DNA of 24,611 nt from Accumulibacter sp. (GTDB taxonomy: Bacteria > Pseudomonadota > Gammaproteobacteria > Burkholderiales > Rhodocyclaceae), in contig JAISDL010000039.1 of the NCBI GenBank assembly GCA_031264825.1, positions 1 through 24,611 on the forward strand, read 5' to 3'. Position 1 is the first letter of the stretch, and every line of letters begins with the position of its first letter. The position numbers and the translations under genes are program-made. Of this stretch, positions 16,748 to 22,776 are shown piece by piece. The notes beneath the pieces were generated by a model, which saw only the letters and a list, made by a program, of their open reading frames with translations, did not search any database and was not told the origin of the DNA.

Positions 16748-17701
16748 TCAAGCCGCCTCCGGGACACACGCCGTATCGAGCCGCTCGGCGACGCGCATGA
16801 TCGCGCTGCGCGCCCTCGGATTTTGCGCCGTCTCGTCGTCTCCCGCCCTCACTGGCCGCCCCACGAGGCGCAGACGCGGACGCGGGATCGCGTCGGATCG
16901 CAGCGGCAAGTTCTTGGGCAAGGTATCGGGATTCGACTGCTCGCGGAAAAAACGCTTGACGATGCGATCTTCGAGCGAATGAAAACAGATCACGACCAAG
17001 CGTCCGGCGCGCGCGAGAAGCTCCATCGCCTGCGGGAGCGCTAGGGCAAGCTGATCGAGCTCTTGATTGACGTAAATCCGTAAAGCCTGGAAAGTACGTG
17101 TCGCCGGGTCCTGGCCAGGCTCGCGGGTCCGCACAGCCTCACGGACGAGTGCCGCAAGCTCGCCTGTTGTCGCAAGAGGCCGGGTTTCCCGAGCAAGCGC
17201 AATCTTCTTTGCAATTTGGAAAGCAAACCGTTCTTCGCCATAATTTCTGATCACCTCCGTAATTTCTTTGATGTCCGCTCTTGCCAGAAACTCCGCCGCC
17301 GTTTCACCGCCTGAAGTGTCCATCCGCATGTCGAGCGGCGCGTCGAAACGAAAACTGAAGCCCCGGTCGGCGTCGTCGATCTGCGGCGACGACACACCGA
17401 CGTCGAGAAGCACGCCGTCGACGCAACGAAAGCCCGCCTCGCTCACCGCGTCGCGCAAGTCGCCGAAACGCCGGTGAAGGATCGAAAACCGGCGGTCGCC
17501 GATCTCCCCGGCCGCGCGGACGGCGTCGGGGTCGCAATCCAGCGCGAGCAGGCGTCCCGATTTGCCGAGTTTTTCCAGAATCGCGCGGCTATGCCCGCCG
17601 CGCCCGAAGGTCGCGTCGACGTAAGTACCCGAAGGCTGGACGTTCAGCGCGCTGACGGCCTCCCGCAAGAGCACCGTTCGATGGGGAGACGCCGACGTCA
17701 C
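16748..17701 (-). CDS. rsmH: 16S rRNA (cytosine(1402)-N(4))-methyltransferase
   Basis: RsmH (MraW) methylates N4 of C1402 in the ribosomal P site using SAM. The 317 residues begin PHRTVLLREAVSAL, then the SAM loop DATFGRGGHSRAIL, LLDVGVSSPQIDDADRGFSF, the conserved NYGEE block, RTFQALRIYVNQEL and FHSLEDRIVKRFF. A GTG start at 17701 is chosen: it overlaps the mraZ stop as GTGA and gives the usual family N-terminus, whereas the longer ATG frame would overlap mraZ by 76 bases. The stretch of about 17038-17320 (residues about 127-221) uses codons unlike the rest of the gene, although the protein stays fully family-like. Confidence 0.96.
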   Translation of the reverse strand: MTSASPHRTVLLREAVSALNVQPSGTYVDATFGRGGHSRAILEKLGKSGRLLALDCDPDAVRAAGEIGDRRFSILHRRFGDLRDAVSEAGFRCVDGVLLDVGVSSPQIDDADRGFSFRFDAPLDMRMDTSGGETAAEFLARADIKEITEVIRNYGEERFAFQIAKKIALARETRPLATTGELAALVREAVRTREPGQDPATRTFQALRIYVNQELDQLALALPQAMELLARAGRLVVICFHSLEDRIVKRFFREQSNPDTLPKNLPLRSDAIPRPRLRLVGRPVRAGDDETAQNPRARSAIMRVAERLDTACVPEAA

Positions 17702-18141
17702 AGTGCAAGGTCCTCGAGTCCCGGCGGAAGTTGCCCATCGAGAGAGAAAACCTTTTCCTGCTCTTTTTGCCACCCCGCGTCCGACCAGATTTCAAAATGG
17801 CTTCCCTGCCCGACGAGCCAAACCTTCTTTTCGAACTGCGCGAACTGCCGCAATTCCGGCGCGACAAGGAGCCGTCCCGCCGAATCGAGCGCCTCGTCGC
17901 GCGCGTTCCCCACGAGAAGGCGCTTGACCGCCGCCGAATGCGGATTCAGGCTCGAAGCGGCGAGCACCCGGTCGCGGATCGGCGCCCACGCGTCGACCGG
18001 ATAAAGCAAGAGGCAACGATGCGGATGCGCCGTCAGAACGAGCTGCCCGTCCGACGCGGCGACGAGCGAATCCCTGTGCCGCGCGGGAATGGCAAGCCTT
18101 CCCTTGGCGTCAAGGTTCAATGCGGTCGCGCCCTGAAACAT
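17698..18141 (-). CDS. mraZ: transcriptional regulator MraZ
   Basis: MraZ is a DNA-binding protein of the SpoVT-AbrB type that controls its own dcw operon through repeated TGGG boxes. The 147 residues contain two swapped-hairpin domains: LNLDAKGRLAIPARHRD near the N-terminus and ALDSAGRLLVAPELRQF in the middle. The start at 18141 (MFQGATAL) fits the family; ATG 18144 immediately before is equally in frame, and AGAGGA lies 4 bases before the first ATG and 7 before the second. It is the first gene of the cluster, and its operator lies about 60 bases upstream. Confidence 0.95.
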   Translation of the reverse strand: MFQGATALNLDAKGRLAIPARHRDSLVAASDGQLVLTAHPHRCLLLYPVDAWAPIRDRVLAASSLNPHSAAVKRLLVGNARDEALDSAGRLLVAPELRQFAQFEKKVWLVGQGSHFEIWSDAGWQKEQEKVFSLDGQLPPGLEDLAL

Positions 18142-18198
18142 CATTCGATCCTCTTTAGCGTTCGTCAAGGAGAGCGTCGGCGAAAGCGCCTAGCCTCT

Positions 18199-18233
18199 CC
18201 CATATTTTCCCACTTTACTCCACTTCATCCCAC
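18199..18233 (-). promoter_or_regulatory. MraZ operator: four boxes at 10-bp spacing
   Basis: Reading the minus strand, GTGGG (18229-18233), GTGGA (18219-18223), GTGGG (18209-18213) and ATGGG (18199-18203) recur exactly every 10 bases, so all face the same side of the helix. Direct TGGG repeats of this period upstream of mraZ are the known MraZ target. The first box overlaps the last bases of the -10 element, which fits autorepression. Confidence 0.85.
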
Positions 18234-18260
18234 TATAGGAGGAAAAAAACGTCGACGCAA
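18232..18260 (-). promoter_or_regulatory. sigma-70 type promoter of the dcw operon
   Basis: On the minus strand TTGCGT (18260-18255) and TATAGT (18237-18232) are separated by exactly 17 bases. Transcription would start near 18226, within the MraZ boxes, about 85 bases before the mraZ start. A-tracts lie directly upstream of the -35 box. Confidence 0.65.
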
Positions 18261-18583
18261 GGTTTTTTATGGTTTTTTTGAAGTTTTTTTCAATCAGTAC
18301 AAAGACTTACCTTGATTCTTTTTAATCTGGTCGAAATAAAAAAACCCTTAAAAAACAATGGATAGAAAAATTTACTTAAAGTTACTTATAAACCTTTTTG
18401 CGTTTATCATACAAAACCTCCTCAAAGTGCCTGCATAAAAAACGATACGCCGGCGGATACTGCGCGCCGAGGCGAGAGAACGAGGTGAGGGTAAAGAGTG
18501 AAAGGCCGAAGGCGGCCGGAGACGAACTGAAAATGGAATAAAAGAGCGTATCATTCAAACACCAACCCCCCAGCAATCAGAAA
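18261..18583. promoter_or_regulatory. divergent AT-rich intergenic region with helically phased A/T tracts
   Basis: No gene is seen in these 323 bases. T-tracts of 6-7 at 18263-18268, 18273-18279 and 18284-18290 repeat every 10-11 bases. On the minus strand they are A-tracts immediately upstream of the mraZ -35 box, as in an UP element or bent promoter DNA. AT-rich sequence continues to about 18440, in contrast to the surrounding GC-rich genes. For the plus-strand cyclase, TTGATT (18312-18317) and AATAAA (18335-18340) at 17-base spacing are a weak candidate promoter. The part from about 18450 to 18560 is purine-rich and unassigned. Confidence 0.5.
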
Positions 18584-20368
18584 ATGCCGGTCAATCCTTC
18601 TGAAATCGCCAGACAAACGCTGAAGCTTTTGCTGTCCCGCCGCGTCTCCCCGACGCCCGAAAACTACTACGCGATCTACAACGAAATCGCCGAGCCTCAA
18701 GGCGTCCGCGTCGAAATCTTTCCCGAAAACGAACTGAAAGCCCTGCTCGACGCGCTCCCCGTCGAAACCTTCGCGCAGCAGCGCCTGCGGCGCAGCCTCG
18801 ACGAAACGATCCGAAACAAGGACTGGAGCGCGTACAAAGACACACTCGCCGGATTCATCGGCGAATGCGGCGCGGAACCCGAAACGCTCTGGAGCGAACT
18901 CGTCGGCGAACTCATCCGCCAATGGGATGCCCGCCAAGCCGGGCTGACCTCCGCGCGCAAACGCGAAGCGCTCGAACACGTCCTGTCGAGCGCCGCCAAA
19001 AACAACGAACTCCTCTACACGCGCCTCCAGAACCTCGTCAAATCGTGGTCGCTCGAACCCGACGACACCGGGCTGCCCGACCTCGTCGAACTTACCGACC
19101 CCGCCGAATCTCCCCCCCACTCTTCCGACGCCGCGAGCGCCTCGGAAGACCGCCTCGCCGCGACCGAGACCCTGATCCCGGAGTTCCGCGACATGCTCGC
19201 CTACACGCTCGAAGTCATGCTCTTCGCGCAGATCGCCGACGTCCCGGAACTCGCCGCGCAAACCCAAAAAATCGCCGAAGCCGTGCGCGCCGTCAACAAC
19301 TTCAGGGCCGTCCAGGACGTGCTCGCGGCGATCAAGCGCCTCGCCTTCCAGCTCGAATTCCTCGCCGAAGACCGCAACGGACTCCGCGAAAGCCTCGTGA
19401 AGCTGCTCCGCGTCATGATCGAAAACGCCAACGAACTTGTCCTCGACGACAAATGGATGAGCGGTCAGCTCGAAGTCGTGCGCGACATCATGTCGCGTCC
19501 GCTTTCGATCCGCGCGATAGACGACGCCGAGCAGCGCCTCCGGGAAGTCCTCTTCCGGCAGAGCCAGCTAAAGCACAGCCTGCTCGAAGCGCGCGAATCG
19601 CTCAAACACATGCTCGCGGGATTCGTCGACCACCTCGCCGAATTCGCCGAATCGACGTCGGACTACCACGACAAGATCGAAGCCTGCGCCGAAAAGATCA
19701 GTCAGGCCGACGACATCACCAAACTCGAAAACGTCATCGCCGACGTCATGCGTGAAACGCGCATCATCCAGATCAACGCGCAACGCTCGCGCGACGACCT
19801 GCGTCTGGCCAAACAAAACGTCGACGCCGCGCAAAAACGCATCGACGAATTGCAGAACGAACTCGAAAAGACCAGCGAACTCGTCCGCCACGACCACCTG
19901 ACCGGAGCGATCAACCGCAAGGGAATGAACGAAATCCTCAAAGGCGAAATCGCGCGCTCCCGCCGCAGAAGGTCGCCCGCGTGCCTCGCCTTCCTCGACA
20001 TCGACAACTTCAAGAAACTCAACGACCAACTCGGCCACGCGACCGGCGACGCCGCGCTCGTCCACTTCGCGGCGGTCATCCGCGAAACGATCCGTCCGCA
20101 CGACACGCTCGCGCGCTACGGCGGCGAAGAATTCGTCATCGTCCTGCCCGACACCCCGCTCGAAGAAGCCGAAGGCGTCCTCGTCCGCCTCCAGCGCGAA
20201 CTCACCAAGCACTTCTTCCTCAACAACAACGAAAAAGTGCTGATCACCTTCAGCGCCGGCGTCACCGAAATCCGCGACGCCGACGACGAAGAAAGCGTCG
20301 TCAAACGCGCCGACGGCGCCATGTACCAAGCCAAGCAGACCGGCAAGAACCGCGTCGTGCGGGCATAA
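18584..20368 (+). CDS. diguanylate cyclase (GGDEF domain), soluble
   Basis: The C-terminal GGDEF domain condenses two GTP to cyclic di-GMP. Of 594 residues, the last 170 or so form this domain: it starts HDHLTGAINRKGM, contains FLDIDNFKKLND, and has the active-site motif GGEEF at 513-517. RPHD at 504-507, five residues before GGEEF, is the inhibitory I-site, so product inhibition is likely. The N-terminal 300 residues are helical and of unknown function, starting PSEIARQTLKLLLSRRVSPTP; a long coiled coil (about 380-440) links the parts. There is no signal peptide or membrane segment. The start at 18584 has only a poor ribosome binding site. It is transcribed divergently from the dcw operon, which makes coordination of c-di-GMP with division possible but unproven. 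Confidence 0.93.
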   Translation: MPVNPSEIARQTLKLLLSRRVSPTPENYYAIYNEIAEPQGVRVEIFPENELKALLDALPVETFAQQRLRRSLDETIRNKDWSAYKDTLAGFIGECGAEPETLWSELVGELIRQWDARQAGLTSARKREALEHVLSSAAKNNELLYTRLQNLVKSWSLEPDDTGLPDLVELTDPAESPPHSSDAASASEDRLAATETLIPEFRDMLAYTLEVMLFAQIADVPELAAQTQKIAEAVRAVNNFRAVQDVLAAIKRLAFQLEFLAEDRNGLRESLVKLLRVMIENANELVLDDKWMSGQLEVVRDIMSRPLSIRAIDDAEQRLREVLFRQSQLKHSLLEARESLKHMLAGFVDHLAEFAESTSDYHDKIEACAEKISQADDITKLENVIADVMRETRIIQINAQRSRDDLRLAKQNVDAAQKRIDELQNELEKTSELVRHDHLTGAINRKGMNEILKGEIARSRRRRSPACLAFLDIDNFKKLNDQLGHATGDAALVHFAAVIRETIRPHDTLARYGGEEFVIVLPDTPLEEAEGVLVRLQRELTKHFFLNNNEKVLITFSAGVTEIRDADDEESVVKRADGAMYQAKQTGKNRVVRA

Positions 20369-20372
20369 TGGG

Positions 20373-20567
20373 ATGATTATGCGTTGCTCGTCCCAATACG
20401 AAGCCGACGAAGGCCCATTGACCGACGATCAGATCGAGCAGATCAAGCGGCGCGTCCCGCAGGGGTCCCAACACTCGATGCGATCAAGCCTGATCAAGCG
20501 GGAGAAATGTATGAATGACGAGGAAAGTCCGCCGACGACGAAACCACCCGGTTCGAAAGCATCATGA
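20373..20567 (+). CDS. small hypothetical ORF after the cyclase gene (doubtful)
   Basis: A 64-codon frame starts four bases after the cyclase stop (ATGATTATG) and contains a protein-like helix, LTDDQIEQIKRRV, followed by a low-complexity end (ESPPTTKPPGSKAS). I recognise no family. It has no good ribosome binding site and runs into the repeat-rich gap, so it could be a decayed gene remnant or chance. An inner ATG at 20511 is preceded by GGGAGA and would give only 18 residues. Confidence 0.25.
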   Translation: MIMRCSSQYEADEGPLTDDQIEQIKRRVPQGSQHSMRSSLIKREKCMNDEESPPTTKPPGSKAS

Positions 20568-20592
20568 AGAAAACGGCGGAAACCCAACCCGC

Positions 20593-20667
20593 ATTGGTTG
20601 ACGGTGAGCATTGCTACCCCCAACATCAGCCTGCATAGGTTGGCGGTGAGCGAAGCGAACCCCAACG
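20593..20667 (-). repeat. two tandem copies of a dispersed 30-35 base repeat
   Basis: Copies at 20593-20624 and 20635-20667, offset by 42 bases, share GGTTG-CGGTGAGC and end in ACCCCAAC. The second is almost identical, in inverted orientation, to 272-304 near the other end of the window. A diverged copy is at 135-164. All are in intergenic DNA. Translated, the repeat yields LGFAxLTANL in one frame, which creates spurious small ORFs. Confidence 0.75.
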
Positions 20668-20713
20668 TTCCGCAGACGCTGGAATGATGGAAAGGACAGA
20701 CGACAGGGCGGCC

Positions 20714-20742
20714 TTCGGCCTTTGTAATCAGTTGTCTATAAT
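20714..20742 (+). promoter_or_regulatory. candidate promoter for the glycosyltransferase-methyltransferase gene
   Basis: TATAAT at 20737-20742 is a perfect -10 box. The hexamer 17 bases upstream (TTCGGC, 20714-20719) is a poor -35 and lies in a small GGCC-TTC-GGCC hairpin. The heptamer array and the start codon at 20850 follow within about 110 bases. Confidence 0.4.
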
Positions 20743-20792
20743 CTGAATGGAGCAAGCCATGCGACATCTGAATACTGAAAACAGATCACAAT

Positions 20793-20838
20793 TCTGCCCT
20801 CTGCCCTCTGTCCTCTGTCTTCTGACCTCTGTCCCCTG
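20793..20838 (+). repeat. tandem heptanucleotide array (TCTGNCC) directly before a start codon
   Basis: Six consecutive 7-base units from 20793 to 20834 read TCTGCCC, TCTGCCC, TCTGTCC, TCTGTCT, TCTGACC, TCTGTCC, then a partial CCTG. The array ends 11-12 bases before the ATG at 20850. Related but more degenerate 7-base arrays occur at about 74-108 and 377-411. Confidence 0.85.
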
Positions 20839-20849
20839 AAAGATAAAAC

Positions 20850-22364
20850 ATGCCCGAACCCACCACGCGCCCCATCAACCTCACGCTACTCCAGCCGGAA
20901 AACTACGCGCACAGCGCCGCGATGGCAGAACTCGCCGAAACGCTGATCGTCGCGCTCGACGCGCTACGCCTCCCCTTCCAGTTCAACATGAACAAAATCG
21001 AGCCCGACTGCACGAACATCGTCCTCGGCGCCCACCTCCTCGACGCGCAAACGATGCGCGCGATCCCCGCCGACACGATCCTCTACAACTCCGAGCAGAT
21101 CAGTGAAAATCCCGACGAAAATTCCACGTGGATCACCCCCGCCTACCTTGACCTGCTCAAAAAATGCGTCGTTTGGGATTACAGCGAAGAAAACATCCGG
21201 CGCATGAAAAACGTCGGCGTCGAAGGCGCGAAATTCGTCCCGATCGGCTACGTCCCGCAACTCACGCGCATTCCCGTCGACGTCGCGCAAGACATCGACG
21301 TCCTCTTCTACGGCGCGATCAACGAACGCCGCCGGGTCATCCTCGAAGGACTGATCAAAAAAGGCCTCCGCATCGAATTCCTCGTCGGCGTCTACCGCGA
21401 AGAACGCGACTACATGATCGCCCGCGCCAAAGTCGTCCTCAACATGCACTACTACGACGCGCAGGTTTTCGAAATCGTTCGCGTCTCCTACCTCCTCGCC
21501 AACGAAAAACCCGTCGTCGCCGAATGCAGCACCGCGACTGCGATCGAACCCGACCTGCGCCAAGCGGTCCGCGCCGTCCCCTACGACGCGCTCGTTGATG
21601 CCTGCGCCGAACTCGTCGCGGACAACGACGCGCGCGCAAAGCTCGCGCGATCCGGCCTCGAAATTTTCTCAAAGCGCAGCGCGCCGGAAATCCTCGCCCG
21701 TGCGCTCAGCGTACCCGCCCCGCAGGTCGTCCAAGAAGAAATCCCGGGAACGCTCAACCTCGGCAGCGGCAAAGATTGGCGCGAAGACTGCTTCAACGTC
21801 GACATCAACGAAAATTTCCGTCCCGACGCCATCCTCGACATCGCGCACGCCCCCGTCGAAGGCATCGTCCTCCCGACGCTTCGCTTCGGCGACGTCACGC
21901 TGCGCGCGAATATGTTCGACGCGATCGTCGCCAACGACGTGCTCGAACACATTCCAAACCTGAAGCTCGCAATGACGAACTGCCTGACGCTGCTCAAACC
22001 CGGCGGGACCTTCCGCATCTTCGTCCCCTATGACCTCTCGTGCGGCGCATGGCAAGACCCGACGCACGTCCGCGCGTTCAACGAAAACAGTTGGGGTTAC
22101 TATACGAGTTGGCACTGGTATATGGGCTGGTTCGAAGCGCGCTTCGACCTCGTGAACTCCGTCGTGCACTTGAGCGAATTCGGTCGCCGGCTCAAGGCGA
22201 AAGGCAAACCGTTTGAGGAAATCATACGTACGCCGCGCGCCGTCAGCCACATCAGCGCCACCCTGCGCAAACGTTATTTGTACGAATCCGAAATCGCCAA
22301 CGCGACGCAAATGCTGCAACGGCCTTTCGATGCCGATACGAATAGAAACGGGCAGAGCGAATAG
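20850..22364 (+). CDS. glycosyltransferase-methyltransferase fusion protein
   Basis: The 504-residue protein combines two halves. Residues about 1-290 resemble the GT-B fold glycosyltransferases: INLTLLQPENYAHSAAM at the start, DIDVLFYGAINERRR around 150, and a C-terminal half with VVLNMHYYDAQVFEIVR and NEKPVVAECS, where the nucleotide sugar would bind. From about 300 a class I SAM-dependent methyltransferase follows, with motif I LNLGSGKDW, then DAIVANDVLEHIPN and LKPGGTFRIFVP. It probably transfers a sugar and methylates it, or methylates a neighbouring residue, in a surface glycan; donor and acceptor are unknown. No signal peptide is seen. The start at 20850 is the first ATG after the heptamer array and has only a weak GAAAGA site. 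Base composition is like that of the host genes. Confidence 0.85.
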   Translation: MPEPTTRPINLTLLQPENYAHSAAMAELAETLIVALDALRLPFQFNMNKIEPDCTNIVLGAHLLDAQTMRAIPADTILYNSEQISENPDENSTWITPAYLDLLKKCVVWDYSEENIRRMKNVGVEGAKFVPIGYVPQLTRIPVDVAQDIDVLFYGAINERRRVILEGLIKKGLRIEFLVGVYREERDYMIARAKVVLNMHYYDAQVFEIVRVSYLLANEKPVVAECSTATAIEPDLRQAVRAVPYDALVDACAELVADNDARAKLARSGLEIFSKRSAPEILARALSVPAPQVVQEEIPGTLNLGSGKDWREDCFNVDINENFRPDAILDIAHAPVEGIVLPTLRFGDVTLRANMFDAIVANDVLEHIPNLKLAMTNCLTLLKPGGTFRIFVPYDLSCGAWQDPTHVRAFNENSWGYYTSWHWYMGWFEARFDLVNSVVHLSEFGRRLKAKGKPFEEIIRTPRAVSHISATLRKRYLYESEIANATQMLQRPFDADTNRNGQSE

Positions 22365-22391
22365 AACCGTCGGCTCAATTATCTATATAAT
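22362..22391 (+). promoter_or_regulatory. candidate promoter for the aminotransferase-ACP-KAS III genes
   Basis: TATAAT at 22386-22391 is a perfect -10 box in a short AT-rich patch directly after the previous gene. TAGAAC at 22362-22367, 18 bases upstream, is a weak -35. Transcription would start near 22398, leaving a leader of about 225 bases before the ATG at 22624. Confidence 0.4.
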
Positions 22392-22623
22392 TAAAGTACA
22401 GGGAAAGAGAAGAGGAAATGTTCGCATTTTCAAAAACAGGCGCAAAACCAAGACGGAATCCCGCGGACCCGCGTTATCTCGACGCTTGTCCGGGCGGGTT
22501 ACCCGCTTTCCGGCTCTCCAGCCGCGCGTGATTCCAAGTGCCTCGGACACTTCGACCTCCCCACCCCGCTTCTTCTCCGAAAAAAGCGGCCTGTTGCGCC
22601 GTGCCTTTCTGAGAAAGAAGCGC
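22365..22623 (+). other. leader region with no assignable gene
   Basis: These 259 bases hold the candidate promoter and then no recognised gene. The aminotransferase frame is open from the TAA at 22392-22394 onwards but has no ATG, GTG or TTG before 22911. A different frame offers ATG 22418 behind a purine-rich AGAAGAGGA, yielding a 37-residue peptide that stops at 22529-22531. A short palindrome GCGGGT-T-ACCCGC occurs near 22495. An imperfect inverted repeat (about 22569-22588 with 22603-22620) lies just before ATG 22624. Confidence 0.5.
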
Positions 22624-22776
22624 ATGGCGCAAAAAATTCCGCACACGCCCTCGCCCCCCCCCCCCCCGCAAAAAAGCGAGAAAATCCGCTTCCGCCTGAC
22701 GGAATCGACGCAAGCGTCCCCATCCAGGTTACGCGTTCCGCCGTCCCTGAAGCGAGCGAATACGCCGCTTATCTAG
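22624..22776 (+). CDS. short frame crossing the C tract; likely true 5' end of the aminotransferase gene, out of frame here
   Basis: From ATG 22624 the frame reads MAQKIPHTPS, then prolines encoded by the C tract, and stops at TAG 22774-22776 after 50 residues. GAGAAAGAAG lies three bases before the ATG and may serve as a modest ribosome binding site. With 15 C in place of 14, the same ATG would give MAQKIPHTPS, five Pro, AKKRENPLPPDGIDASVP and then the aminotransferase without interruption. As written the product is only the short peptide. This is the sole canonical start upstream of the conserved aminotransferase N-terminus that a tract change could bring into frame. Confidence 0.45.
   Translation: MAQKIPHTPSPPPPPQKSEKIRFRLTESTQASPSRLRVPPSLKRANTPLI
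22654..22667 (+). repeat. homopolymer of 14 C, candidate phase-variation switch
   Basis: Fourteen consecutive C lie between TCG and GCAAAAAAG. Upstream ATG 22624 and the downstream aminotransferase differ by one frame across the tract: 15 or 12 C would fuse them, 14 does not. Tracts of this length are prone to slippage during replication, and also to length errors in sequencing and assembly. Confidence 0.9.

Noticed and set aside
19109..19116. Run of seven C in the cyclase gene as a second switch
   Set aside because: Runs of this length are common in GC-rich coding DNA, and the frame is intact on both sides.
20429..20767. 112-codon minus-strand frame in the gap after the cyclase
   Set aside because: It is mostly made from the dispersed repeats (LGFASLTANL recurs in the repeat at 272-304), with no ribosome binding site or known family.
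20793..20838. Possible CRISPR array
   Set aside because: Units are 7 bases, tandem and without spacers, and no cas gene is nearby.
22383..22646. 87-codon minus-strand frame opposite the aminotransferase leader
   Set aside because: No family resemblance and no ribosome binding site; composition alone explains it.
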